Positions 1 to 7,612 are shown, numbered from the stretch's first letter. The stretch is 11,214 bases of DNA from JALYIM01 sp040003205 (GCA_040003205.1 JBDUDA010000085.1:1-11214), one strand, 5' to 3'. Made by a program: numbers and translations. The notes: a model not told the origin generated them from the sequence alone.

Positions 1-8
1 TTTCAGGT

Positions 9-1334
9 TTGAGAACATTTGTTTTTCGCGTAGCTATGTTTGCGTTCATGGGTGCGTCTTTTCTTGCTTGCATTTCTTGCGGCAGTAAATCCAAAGCTAC
101 CAAGACAACCAGCGGTTTAACGTTTCGCGCGTTTGTGTCTGATCCGTTGCACTTAACCAGGGCCGGGGTATCTCCGTCGCTGGCGATCGTGGATGCGACC
201 AAAGATTTGCTCAGTACTTTTACCATCGGGTTGTCGGGATCGAGCCAATTCCCTGGCTTGATGGCGGTGAGTCCCGACAAGAGTCTGACCGCGATTTTTA
301 GCTCGCAGGGAAACACTGTCGCAGTTGTGAATAATGCCAGGGAGACGCTCAGCCAGGCGGGAAGCGCGACTGCAACTTCGTCGGCAATTACTGTGCCTGG
401 TCCAACCGAGAGCATGTTTATCGGAAGTGACAATTCCACTGCGTTTGCGGCGATCCCGAGTGCCCCGGTTAGCGGGCAACCGCCGGGAGCAGTTGTGGTA
501 CTCAGCCTCACAGGCGGTTTCATCAAGGCTACCTTGCCGATTCCGGGCGCGCGTTACCTCGTGCAAAGCCACAGCGGTGACCGCATTCTCGTATTTGGTG
601 ACAACTCGGACGTGGTCACTCTGATTTATACCGGGCTGGTGGGAACCAGCGCCAGCCCTCTGGCCTTCATCAGTGGATTTCACCGCCCGGTATGGGCGGT
701 CTTTGATGGCAGCGACAGCACGGCTTATGTTCTGAATTGCGGGCCAGAGTGTGGAGACGCCAATCCGGCCAGCATCACTCCTCTCGACGTGGGTTCGGGA
801 ACTCCCGGTATTGCGCTTCCGTTGACGAGCGGCGGCGTCAACTCAGGTGCGACTACCGGATTGCTATCAGGGAACACGTTGTACGTCGCCGGCTCACCGC
901 CGGGCACCACTTGCAGCTCCGGAAGCGCCACCGTCGGTTGCGGGACGCTGACTTTGGTGGACCTATCTGGCATGACGGTCATGAACAGCAGCCCCATTTT
1001 CATTTCCGATGGCTACCACAATCGCGTGGAGATGGCAGCTAACGGACAAATATTTATTGGAGCTCACGCTTGTACGAACATTTCCGCGAGCAGCGGAGCT
1101 ACGGCGCGCGGGTGCCTTTCAATTTTCAACACGCAGACGGCCGGCGTCGTCGTCCCGCCCGACAACGGAGACGTTACCGGGATCGCGACCAATCCGCAAC
1201 ACCCGGTTGTATATGTATGCGAAGGCGGCGTATTACGAATTTACGATGCCGCCAGCGGCCAGTTGCAGAAGACCCAAATCAACATTGTGGGGCAGCCGAC
1301 GGACGTAAAAATCGTGGACACTCCGCACTTTTAG
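9..1334 (+). CDS. Exported YVTN/beta-propeller-like protein (probable lipoprotein)
   Basis: A 441-residue exported protein, probably a lipoprotein acting in the periplasm or at the outer membrane; its ligand is unknown. The N-terminus has Arg residues at 2 and 7, a hydrophobic stretch at about 8-20, then Cys21 and Cys24 followed by Gly-Ser-Lys. Either Cys could be lipidated, though neither lipobox is canonical. The rest is rich in short beta-strand units of the YVTN/lactonase propeller kind, such as SPSLAIVDATKD near 55-66 and MAVSPDKSLTAIFSSQGNTV near 85-104. Cysteines fall in close pairs (244/248, 302/311, 355/369), suggesting disulfide-pinned loops. The start used is TTG at 9. An AGG lies only 2 nt before it and the frame stays open to the window edge, so the true start may be upstream; ATG at 36 is an alternative. 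Stop at 1332-1334. It converges with the acylase gene and I see no clear terminator between them. Family assignment is by pattern only. Confidence 0.7.
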   Translation: MRTFVFRVAMFAFMGASFLACISCGSKSKATKTTSGLTFRAFVSDPLHLTRAGVSPSLAIVDATKDLLSTFTIGLSGSSQFPGLMAVSPDKSLTAIFSSQGNTVAVVNNARETLSQAGSATATSSAITVPGPTESMFIGSDNSTAFAAIPSAPVSGQPPGAVVVLSLTGGFIKATLPIPGARYLVQSHSGDRILVFGDNSDVVTLIYTGLVGTSASPLAFISGFHRPVWAVFDGSDSTAYVLNCGPECGDANPASITPLDVGSGTPGIALPLTSGGVNSGATTGLLSGNTLYVAGSPPGTTCSSGSATVGCGTLTLVDLSGMTVMNSSPIFISDGYHNRVEMAANGQIFIGAHACTNISASSGATARGCLSIFNTQTAGVVVPPDNGDVTGIATNPQHPVVYVCEGGVLRIYDAASGQLQKTQINIVGQPTDVKIVDTPHF

Positions 1335-1434
1335 CGGCAGTTCAGTGCAGCCAACCATCCTGACTCGGTTCAGGCCCCCGCTCGCGAAAATTTCCAGCCG
1401 AAGAAATTATCATCTGCAAACTGGAGATTTCCAC

Positions 1435-4014
1435 TTACTTCGGCGGTTCAAGCGTGAGTCGGTGTTTGCCTGTCTTGTCTACCGCCATTCGGGAGAAGGG
1501 AAACGCAAAAGTTGAGCCTTCGTACCACGCCTGCCATTGATCCATGTAGTAGGGGCTTGAGAAATTTCCTGCTTCTCCTGTGACGAGGTTTATGGTGGAT
1601 TGGTCGAGATTGGCAAGGTCCACGGTGATGCGCTCGGAGGGGCCGTGGCTGCGGGATGCAGCCTTAACTGTGTAGCCGTTGCCTGATTGTTCTTGCAGTC
1701 CCGGCCCGGACCAGCGCCGCAGAAACGGGATTTTGCCAAAGATCGGGTGCTGAATTTCCACGGGATGAAACTTTCCCCATCGCCAGCTTGCCAGGTCGGC
1801 GGGTGCGCGCGCATCGCCGATAACGGTCTCTACCGCGGCGGCGAGCAATTCATCGTAGTTGGAATACTTTTCCGGGAGCCATCGTCTGGGCTGCTGCCGG
1901 ACCACGTTCTCAAGCCATACAGATTCGTTCATCCAGCGGTAACTTTTCCAATTGAGTGTGGATTCAGTGTCGTGCGAGTTTGCCGGCGCTGAACCTAATT
2001 TCGGTTCGAGTAGCAGACGGATCATGGCATTTTGGGCCAGCAGCTCAATAGTTGGAGCGGCAGACTCTTTCGTGAGCTTGCCATCCCAAACTCTCAAAAT
2101 AGCGGCCGCGTCTTTGGCGCGAGGTGAAGGCGATTGCGCATGCTCCACAGCCTGAGCAAACATCTTCGCCAACATTTGATCGAATTCTGAAAAGATGTCT
2201 GTCTGTAGAGCCAGCATATCTGGGGCGGAGAACTTTTTATCCGAGCTCAGAAACGAATAAATCCGTTCAGTCCGCCAGGGAGCTTCCCACTCGCTGCTGA
2301 TCGAGTAGGGATAATTACCCGGCGTTATACGGCCATTGGCAGTCGCGATCGTTCCCGACGACGGATTAAACACGCTGGGCAACTCTTCGAAAGGAATGTA
2401 TCCCGTCCACTCGTGTTCGTCGTCACTGCCGTTTTCCGGAAGGCTGCCATCCCCGGTCGCTCGGATGGGAATCTTCCCGGTCGTTTGATATCCAATATTG
2501 CCATCCACGTCGGCATACACCACGTTCTGTCCGGGTGCATCGAACTCTGAAAAAGCATTGCGAAATTCTTTCCAGTTTTTCGCCGAGTTCACCTTAAAAA
2601 ACGGATTGTGGATGCCATCGTAGAGCGTCCATTTGAGCGCCACTCGCCGGGCCTCTCCCGGAATCAGCTCGCTGATTAAAGGCCCGTGGCGCGTGACCGC
2701 TACATCCACGGAAACGTCCGGTTTGCCCTTTACGCGAATTGTTTCCTGCCGGTGCTCCGGATCTTTCCATCCCTGTGGCGTCAGGTATTGGCCCTGGGCG
2801 TTGAAGTTTTCAATGTACGCATCCTCCACCGTCGGCCCTACATTGGTGAAGCCCCACGCGATCCTCTGATTGTGGCCAACGATTACGTAGGGAAGTCCCG
2901 GCAACGCCACTCCCGCCACGTCATAGCTCCCGCTGCGCAAATGCACCTGATACCACAAGTTCGGCATTTGGTGAGCAAGGTGCATATCGTTCGATAGAAG
3001 TGGCTTGCCTGATGCCGTGTGAGCCCCTGATAACACCCAGTTATTGGAGCCGATGACGACAGGCGGTTCGGGCTCGGGCTCCGCAGCTGAAGTGAGCGAC
3101 GAAAATGGGGCGCGAAGGAGAGTGAAGAGTTTGAATGCGGTTTCAGTAAGTGATAGTGATGAAGATCTTTTTTGGGTATGACCGGCGTCATTTGAATCTG
3201 CATGGGTGACGGAACTTCTGGAGATACTGTCTTTTTCCGGCTCCTTCAAGTGCTGCGGCATTTGCTGTTGGATCGAGGATGTCGTCGAGGATGTCAGAGT
3301 CTGGTCGGGGGGATGATCGTGCGTGGACGTGTTGACGTACAGGTCCGCAGTGAGTTCTGGCCCGAGCTTCCCCAGAATTTTTTCCCTGGTGATCGCGTTG
3401 CGAGGGTCGGAACTGAGGTCTTCGGCCATTTGCGCTGCGATCAACATGGACGCCACCGAATCCCACGGTCGGGGATCGTAGCCGAGAATCCGGAACTCCA
3501 GGGGCAAATGTTCGCGCTGCGAATGAATGTATGCATTGACGCCGCGAGCGTAGTCCTCGAAGTAGCGCCGGTCATCTTCTGACTGAATCAGCGCAGCCTT
3601 TTTCGCGGCCTCCCGCAGTCCGTAAATGCGTTGCGCGCGATCATGCTTGAGCAGGTCGGATCCCAGAATCTCAGACAGCTCGCCCGCAGCGAAGCGGCGC
3701 ATGCCGTCCATCTGAAATAGCCTGTCTTGTGCGGTGATGTATCCCTGAGCGATAAAGAGATCATCCAAAGTAGCGGCGTCGATAGTTGGAATTCCGTAGG
3801 CGTCACGGATCACGGTAACGGGAGCAGATAGCCCTGATATTGCCAATGAGCCGTCCAGTTGCGGTAGAGCAGAACGGGCAATGGAGAGGAAACTAATCGC
3901 CGCGCCAGCGATCGCGATGACGACGACCGCAAGAATTACAATGGCGATTCTGGCGGCGCGCGATCCAGGAAGCGCGCCGGAGTGAGTTATCGCGTTCTCC
4001 GGATTGCTGCTCAT
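1435..4014 (-). CDS. Penicillin acylase family protein (peptidase S45, Ntn hydrolase)
   Basis: An 859-residue amidase precursor of the penicillin/cephalosporin/AHL acylase family. Members cleave themselves into alpha and beta chains and hydrolyse amides such as beta-lactam side chains or acyl-homoserine lactones. A membrane anchor or signal at about 22-44 points to the periplasm. The alpha-chain signature near 50-120 includes LPQLDG, RDAYGIPTI and AQDRLFQMDGMRR. The beta chain should begin at Ser323 in IGSNNW, the N-terminal nucleophile. Counting that Ser as beta1, His345 is beta23 (His in cephalosporin and AHL acylases, Gln in E. coli penicillin G acylase), and Asn560 in TANGRI is beta238, matching the oxyanion-hole Asn (beta241 in E. 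coli). GHNQRIAWGFTNVG (380-393) is also typical. Residues about 225-320 form a long Ser/Thr/Glu-Pro-rich linker, probably including the excised spacer. ATG at 4012-4014 has only a weak ribosome site. The gene is transcribed away from fur. Family is secure; substrate is unknown. Confidence 0.95.
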   Translation of the reverse strand: MSSNPENAITHSGALPGSRAARIAIVILAVVVIAIAGAAISFLSIARSALPQLDGSLAISGLSAPVTVIRDAYGIPTIDAATLDDLFIAQGYITAQDRLFQMDGMRRFAAGELSEILGSDLLKHDRAQRIYGLREAAKKAALIQSEDDRRYFEDYARGVNAYIHSQREHLPLEFRILGYDPRPWDSVASMLIAAQMAEDLSSDPRNAITREKILGKLGPELTADLYVNTSTHDHPPDQTLTSSTTSSIQQQMPQHLKEPEKDSISRSSVTHADSNDAGHTQKRSSSLSLTETAFKLFTLLRAPFSSLTSAAEPEPEPPVVIGSNNWVLSGAHTASGKPLLSNDMHLAHQMPNLWYQVHLRSGSYDVAGVALPGLPYVIVGHNQRIAWGFTNVGPTVEDAYIENFNAQGQYLTPQGWKDPEHRQETIRVKGKPDVSVDVAVTRHGPLISELIPGEARRVALKWTLYDGIHNPFFKVNSAKNWKEFRNAFSEFDAPGQNVVYADVDGNIGYQTTGKIPIRATGDGSLPENGSDDEHEWTGYIPFEELPSVFNPSSGTIATANGRITPGNYPYSISSEWEAPWRTERIYSFLSSDKKFSAPDMLALQTDIFSEFDQMLAKMFAQAVEHAQSPSPRAKDAAAILRVWDGKLTKESAAPTIELLAQNAMIRLLLEPKLGSAPANSHDTESTLNWKSYRWMNESVWLENVVRQQPRRWLPEKYSNYDELLAAAVETVIGDARAPADLASWRWGKFHPVEIQHPIFGKIPFLRRWSGPGLQEQSGNGYTVKAASRSHGPSERITVDLANLDQSTINLVTGEAGNFSSPYYMDQWQAWYEGSTFAFPFSRMAVDKTGKHRLTLEPPK
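3273..3296. repeat. 12-bp tandem duplication in the acylase linker
   Basis: Two adjacent 12-base copies (TCGAGGATGTCG then TCGAGGATGTCA) match at 11 of 12 positions. On the coding strand they encode the near-repeat TSST-TSSI inside the low-complexity spacer region of the acylase. The repeat preserves the frame and looks like a slippage expansion in a segment under little constraint. Confidence 0.8.
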
Positions 4015-4024
4015 GAGGTGTCCG

Positions 4025-4053
4025 ATTTTATGGCTGCGGTTCTTTTAGCACAA
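4025..4053 (-). promoter_or_regulatory. Candidate promoter for the acylase gene
   Basis: On the minus strand, TTGTGC (4053-4048) and TAAAAT (4030-4025) are separated by 17 nt. The -10 matches the consensus at 5 of 6 positions, the -35 at 3 of 6. Transcription would start close to position 4018, giving an almost leaderless mRNA for the ATG at 4014, consistent with the weak ribosome-binding site. Read by eye only. Confidence 0.35.
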
Positions 4054-4072
4054 ACGCGGCGGACATCCCACA

Positions 4073-4101
4073 TTGGCGAGCCGCGAAAACATTAGTATGA
4101 T
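4073..4101 (+). promoter_or_regulatory. Candidate sigma70-type promoter for the fur gene
   Basis: TTGGCG (4073-4078), a 17-nt spacer and TATGAT (4096-4101) match the -35 consensus at 4 of 6 and the -10 at 5 of 6 positions. It lies in the divergent intergenic region and would give a leader of about 75 nt before the ATG at 4184. The acylase promoter candidate lies about 20 nt away in the opposite direction, so one regulator bound here could affect both genes. A Fur box was not recognised. Confidence 0.45.
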
Positions 4102-4183
4102 TCAGAAGAACCAGGGGTAGTGAAGACGACCCAGCTCGGCCCCGCAGCGCGGGAATTATAGTGGCCAACGGCTCGCGGAACTT

Positions 4184-4678
4184 ATGCTACAGAAACGAAT
4201 TGACGATCAGCCCAGCATTTCGCGCGAGATGGTAATTGAGGCTGAGGCTATTCTTCATGGCCATCTCAAACGAGTAGGCCTGAAGCAGACGGCGCAGCGG
4301 GACGCTATCCTACGAGCATTTCTCGACACGCGCGAGCATCTTTCCACCGATGAACTTCACCGCCTGGTGAAAAAAAAGGATGCGAGAATTGGTTTTACCA
4401 CCGTTTATCGAACTCTCAAGTTGCTTTCAGAATGCGGACTGGCAAGCGAAGTCGCCTTTCACGACGGGATCACCCGCTATGAGCATCAGTACAATCGGCG
4501 AAGTCACCATCACATGGTCTGCACCGAGTGTGGCAGTTCCGTGGAATTCTTTTCTCCTGAGATAGACAGTCTTGAGCAAGAGATTGGAAGCAAGCATCGT
4601 TATGTCACTACTCGACACACGTTTCAGATATATGGGACTTGCGAAGAGTGCCGAAGATCGTCACGACAATTAGTCTGA
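4184..4678 (+). CDS. Fur-family metal-dependent transcriptional regulator
   Basis: A 164-residue cytoplasmic DNA-binding repressor of the Fur/Zur/PerR family. Residues about 20-90 form the winged helix, with the recognition-helix signature IGFTTVYRTLKLL at 69-81. The dimerisation half has the structural zinc site C113-x2-C116 and C153-x2-C156. Aligning from memory with B. subtilis PerR and E. coli Fur, the regulatory-site ligands are His52, Glu100, His108, His110 and Glu121. The two acidic ligands are Glu, as in Fur, not Asp (PerR Asp85 and Asp104), which argues against a peroxide-sensing PerR. His145 also aligns with Fur His125. The N-terminal extension of about 20 residues before the first helix is longer than in E. 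coli Fur. ATG at 4184 has a weak upstream GGA; ATG at 4229 is an alternative start. The first zinc-ribbon membrane gene starts 33 nt after the stop, so co-transcription is likely. Fur versus Zur cannot be decided. Confidence 0.93.
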   Translation: MLQKRIDDQPSISREMVIEAEAILHGHLKRVGLKQTAQRDAILRAFLDTREHLSTDELHRLVKKKDARIGFTTVYRTLKLLSECGLASEVAFHDGITRYEHQYNRRSHHHMVCTECGSSVEFFSPEIDSLEQEIGSKHRYVTTRHTFQIYGTCEECRRSSRQLV

Positions 4679-4711
4679 CCTTAAGGAATTTAAAACGGGC
4701 CGAATTACGGA

Positions 4712-5182
4712 ATGTCGAACTGCTCACATTGCGGCGCATCTTTGGAATCCGGGAGACTTGTTTGTCCGGCATGCGGAGCTTCGACGTCTCAGCAGCGAGT
4801 TGACGAGGAACCACGCGCGTTTCCGGAAGAAGCGGATCCCATTGGTCCAGTTATGGGTTCCCGCGACCGGCTTCTCGGTACGCTGGCCTACTTCACTTTT
4901 TTGCCCGCGCTGATCTTCCTGGTCGCGACACCTTTTCGCGAGAGCCGATACGTCCGCTTTCATTCTTTGCAATCCATATTGGTCGCGATAATTGTCTTCG
5001 TTGTCTTCGCCGCTCTGGCTTTCGCTCAACCTGTGGGTCAGCTTGTCGTCCTTCTAATCGCGGCGCTTTCACTATTGTTTTTTGGAATTCTTTGGATTGT
5101 TTTGATTATCGAAGCCTGGCGAGGCATCGCCTTCCGCTTGCCCGTCTTAGGAACGTTTGCCGCGCGGCAAGCTGCCAGATAA
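4712..5182 (+). CDS. Zinc-ribbon plus three-helix membrane protein (DUF4870-like), copy 1
   Basis: A 156-residue small membrane protein with an N-terminal zinc ribbon on the cytoplasmic side. Cys4-x2-Cys7 and Cys18-x2-Cys21 form the metal knuckles. A polar, acidic linker (about 25-50) follows, then three hydrophobic helices at about 54-73, 88-106 and 110-134. The motif RFHSLQS (82-88) between helices 1 and 2 is typical of DUF4870-like proteins (family recalled, not searched). The C-terminal tail FRLPVLGTFAARQAAR is short and basic. No enzymatic residues are evident; function is unknown. It follows the Fur gene by 33 nt and precedes a paralogue with the same plan by 140 nt. The ribosome site before ATG 4712 is poor (ACGGA directly adjacent), which suggests translation depends on the upstream gene. 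Confidence 0.8.
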   Translation: MSNCSHCGASLESGRLVCPACGASTSQQRVDEEPRAFPEEADPIGPVMGSRDRLLGTLAYFTFLPALIFLVATPFRESRYVRFHSLQSILVAIIVFVVFAALAFAQPVGQLVVLLIAALSLLFFGILWIVLIIEAWRGIAFRLPVLGTFAARQAAR

Positions 5183-5312
5183 GCATCAAACGAAGCCGAT
5201 GTTGGCGCCGTAAATTCCGATTGCTTGCGACCGCAACTTCTGTTAGTGTGCGCGCGTCCGACAAACGCGAGTGGTTCGAGCTTCGCTGTGTGACTGGGAA
5301 GCAAGTCGGCGC

Positions 5313-5317
5313 GGAGG
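5313..5317 (+). promoter_or_regulatory. Ribosome-binding site fixing the start of copy 2
   Basis: GGAGG sits 5 nt before ATG 5323. The open frame extends upstream to 5092, overlapping copy 1, but this site and the zinc-ribbon homology both place the real start at 5323. Confidence 0.75.
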
Positions 5318-5322
5318 TAGTG

Positions 5323-5760
5323 ATGGCTTTTTGCAGCACTTGTGGCACACAGATTCCTGATGGATCCACAACCTGTCCCGCCTGCGCTGCGCGAACACCT
5401 GCGGCAGCGGCCCCCGCAGCAGGCACCGGCCTCGCTGACAATGTCGCTGGTATGCTGGCATACGTCACGATTATCCCGGCGATCGTTTTTCTGGTGTTGG
5501 AGCCTTATAACCGCAACCGTTTTATCCGCTTTCATTCATTTCAGTCGATCTTTTTCTTTGTTGCTCTGATTGCCCTGCACTTTGCGCTTTCGATTCTCAC
5601 ATTTATGCCGATGATGGGTCTGCTGACAATTCCATTGCATCTGCTCATTTCATTGGGAGGGTTTGTCCTTTGGATCATTCTCCTACTGAAGGCCAATCAG
5701 GGGCAGATGTACAAATTACCTGTGGTTGGTGATCTAGCGGAGAAGCAAGCGAACGCATGA
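5323..5760 (+). CDS. Zinc-ribbon plus three-helix membrane protein (DUF4870-like), copy 2
   Basis: A 145-residue paralogue of the preceding gene. Cys4, Cys7, Cys18 and Cys21 have exactly the same spacing as in copy 1, followed by an Ala/Pro-rich linker (24-35) instead of the acidic linker of copy 1. Hydrophobic helices lie at about 40-59, 73-95 and 98-122. The shared core RNRFIRFHSFQSIF (64-77) corresponds to SRYVRFHSLQSIL in copy 1, and both end with a similar LPV-G-(F/L)-A tail. Sequence divergence is substantial, so the duplication is old or the copies have separated in function; they may form a heteromer. The start is set by the GGAGG at 5313-5317. The stop TGA is followed by 147 nt before the DHH gene. 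Function is unknown. Confidence 0.82.
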   Translation: MAFCSTCGTQIPDGSTTCPACAARTPAAAAPAAGTGLADNVAGMLAYVTIIPAIVFLVLEPYNRNRFIRFHSFQSIFFFVALIALHFALSILTFMPMMGLLTIPLHLLISLGGFVLWIILLLKANQGQMYKLPVVGDLAEKQANA

Positions 5761-5896
5761 ACTGGTCGGTTTCCTACCCCACATAATCACAAGCTGAACG
5801 GACTAAAGTGAAACCGGCTCGCAGAAGCCTGCCAACCCAGCCCTCTATTTCCCTTAAAGTTTTGCTCGATCTCCGATACTCTGTTATGCCGGAGCC

Positions 5897-5903
5897 AAGG
5901 GGG
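5897..5903 (+). promoter_or_regulatory. Ribosome-binding site supporting a TTG start
   Basis: AAGGGGG ends 4 nt before TTG 5908. It supports that TTG as the start of the DHH phosphoesterase, because no ATG or GTG is available before the conserved first beta strand. Confidence 0.6.
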
Positions 5904-5907
5904 CCTA

Positions 5908-6882
5908 TTGATAGTTCGGGTCTTTTATCACGATAAATGTTTTGACGGGGCATCATCGGCTGCGCTTTTTTCGCGATTCTATCGCGAGCGGATTCGGACC
6001 GACGTGGAATTCGTGTTCTCCGGATTGCTACATCGCGCGGGGGTGTTGTTCGACGAGAAGGATTTCGACGGCGACGAGAATGCCATCGTGGATTTCAAAT
6101 ATTCCAGTTCTCCGAAAATCACCTGGTGGTTTGACCACCATCTGAGCGCGTTTCTGAGTCCGGAAGATGCCGCTCATTTCGAGCAAGAGCAAAGCACGCG
6201 TAAGTTTTACGATCCGGATTTCAAGTCTTGTACGAATTTCATTGCGGCTACCGCCGAACAGCGCTTTGGGTTCAACCCGGCTCCGGTTGCAGAATTACTT
6301 CATTGGACAGACATTGTCGATGCCGCTCTCTACCAGAACGCTAAGACAGCGGTGGAGATGAAAGAGCCAGCGATGAAGCTCACTATGGTGATCGAGTCCA
6401 CGCAAGATCCAGAATTCCTTCCGCGACTTATTCCATTGCTTGCAGAAAAACCGCTCGCGGATATTGTTCAGCAGCCGTTTGTCGCTTCGCTGCTTCCACC
6501 GTTGCTCGAGCGCCATCAACGTTCCATCGCGATCATGAAAGAAGCCACAGAATCAAAAGACGGTACCCTTTTCTTCGATGTGACCGGACATGAGCTCGAG
6601 GGGTATAACAAGTTCGTGCCCTACTACCTGTTCCCAGAATCAATCTATAGCGTCGGACTTAGCAAAAGCAGTTTTCGGGTAAAAGTGTCGGTTGGCTCGA
6701 ATCCCTGGGCACCTAGTGAGCCCGTGGTGAACTTAGCCAAGATTTGCGAGCGCTATGGGGGCGGTGGACACGCGCGAGTCGGGGCGATCTCGTTTGACGT
6801 GAGTGAACACGAAGCCGCCACGAACGCCGCCCGAAAAATTGTGCAAGAACTTCGCGCCAGCGTCCGGGCGGCAAAGGCTTAA
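5908..6882 (+). CDS. DHH/DHHA1 family phosphoesterase
   Basis: A 324-residue cytoplasmic metal-dependent phosphoesterase. The DHH superfamily includes nanoRNases, cyclic-dinucleotide phosphodiesterases, RecJ and pyrophosphatases. Motif I is YHDKCFDGASSA (7-18), motif II is the Asp in VDFKYS (Asp62), motif III is the FDHH at 75-78, and motif IV is probably Asp135 in HWTDIVDAA. The C-terminal DHHA1 domain carries GGGGHARVGA at 284-293, the substrate-binding loop. Motif I has Cys11 where many members have the first Asp of D-x-D-G, a variant of the HKDCFDG kind seen in a subset of the superfamily. No CBS, RecJ OB or membrane domain is present, so it is not a full RecJ or GdpP. The substrate cannot be told from sequence; nanoRNA or cyclic dinucleotides are candidates. 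It begins at a TTG with a good ribosome site, and its stop lies 1 nt before the preferred start of the ABC ATPase gene, implying one operon. Confidence 0.85.
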   Translation: MIVRVFYHDKCFDGASSAALFSRFYRERIRTDVEFVFSGLLHRAGVLFDEKDFDGDENAIVDFKYSSSPKITWWFDHHLSAFLSPEDAAHFEQEQSTRKFYDPDFKSCTNFIAATAEQRFGFNPAPVAELLHWTDIVDAALYQNAKTAVEMKEPAMKLTMVIESTQDPEFLPRLIPLLAEKPLADIVQQPFVASLLPPLLERHQRSIAIMKEATESKDGTLFFDVTGHELEGYNKFVPYYLFPESIYSVGLSKSSFRVKVSVGSNPWAPSEPVVNLAKICERYGGGGHARVGAISFDVSEHEAATNAARKIVQELRASVRAAKA

Positions 6883-6883
6883 A

Positions 6884-7612
6884 TTGGCAGGGGCGGATTT
6901 ACCCTCTTCCACGGGCCTGTCAACGTCCTCCATCGTGTTGCGCGTTAAGGATCTGGGACGCACGGTTAAAAATCAGGATGACGACAAAATACTGGTGACA
7001 GAAGCCACCTTCGACGTTTCTGCCGGTGATACGCTTGCGATCGTGGGCCCAAGTGGTTCCGGCAAGAGTTCGCTACTCCGCCTTCTGAATCGCCTAGACG
7101 AGCCGACGAGCGGCACGGTCTACCTCTTAGGACAAGATTACCGTCAAATCCCACCGCGCGAATTGCGCGCGAAGCTTGGCATGGTGATGCAACGTCCCTA
7201 TTTGTTTCCGGGAACGGTGGAGCAAAATCTGCAATTCGGACCTGCTCAGCGCGGCCGGAAACTAACGCACGCAACGATCAACGAGTTGCTCGCCGACGTG
7301 GGTCTTCAAGGTTATAGCGAACGTAACGTTGCGCACCTCTCGGGCGGGGAAGCGCAGCGGGTTTCTTTAGCCCGTACCCTGGCAAATTCTCCGTTACTCC
7401 TGCTTCTGGATGAGCCTACTTCGGCCCTCGATCAGGCATCCAAGGTCGAGGTGGAAATGGCTCTTCTAAAAATTTCACACGATCAGAAGCTGGCGTGCAT
7501 TCTGGTTACACACGACACCTCGCAAGCACTTCGAATGGCGCAACGGGCGCTGGTGCTGGAGGCGGGCAGGATTGTGCGTATGGGACCCACGGCCGAGGTG
7601 CTGAATGCTTGA
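6884..7612 (+). CDS. fetA: ABC transporter ATP-binding protein, FetA (YbbL)-like
   Basis: A 242-residue cytoplasmic ATPase, pairing with the UPF0014 permease encoded next. Counting from TTG 6884: Walker A GPSGSGKS at 55-62, Q-loop Gln103 in VMQRPYLFPGTVEQN, signature LSGGEAQ at 152-158, Walker B LLLLDEP at 172-178, and H-loop His210 in VTHD. In E. coli the FetA-FetB pair is reported to export iron and raise peroxide resistance. The start is uncertain. A GTG at 6803 would overlap the DHH gene by 80 nt; TTG 6884 has AAAGG 6 nt upstream and starts just after the DHH stop; GTG 6935 lies just before the conserved first strand but has no visible ribosome site. The stop overlaps the permease start by 8 nt, so translation is coupled. 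The ABC class is secure; the FetA identity rests on the adjacent permease. Confidence 0.88.
   Translation: MAGADLPSSTGLSTSSIVLRVKDLGRTVKNQDDDKILVTEATFDVSAGDTLAIVGPSGSGKSSLLRLLNRLDEPTSGTVYLLGQDYRQIPPRELRAKLGMVMQRPYLFPGTVEQNLQFGPAQRGRKLTHATINELLADVGLQGYSERNVAHLSGGEAQRVSLARTLANSPLLLLLDEPTSALDQASKVEVEMALLKISHDQKLACILVTHDTSQALRMAQRALVLEAGRIVRMGPTAEVLNA

Noticed and set aside
153..683. Minus-strand open frame (176 codons) opposite the beta-propeller gene
   Set aside because: Arg-rich composition and no motif; the plus-strand frame has a signal sequence and propeller-like repeats.
1335..1434. Possible terminator between the convergent beta-propeller and acylase genes
   Set aside because: Only short imperfect pairings (CTGA/TCAG and TTTCCAG/CTGGAGA with a long loop) and no U tract; not enough for a call.
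4184..4678. PerR-type peroxide sensor assignment for the Fur-family gene
   Set aside because: The two diagnostic acidic ligands align as Glu100 and Glu121 rather than the Asp pair of PerR, so a Fur/Zur-type call is safer.
5221..5249. Promoter before the second zinc-ribbon gene (TTGCTT, 17 nt, TAGTGT)
   Set aside because: The -10 matches at only 3 of 6 positions; not distinguishable from background.
5092..5322. 77-codon upstream extension of the second zinc-ribbon protein
   Set aside because: It overlaps the first paralogue in another frame, is Arg/Cys-rich shadow sequence, and a GGAGG site marks ATG 5323, where the zinc ribbon begins exactly as in copy 1.
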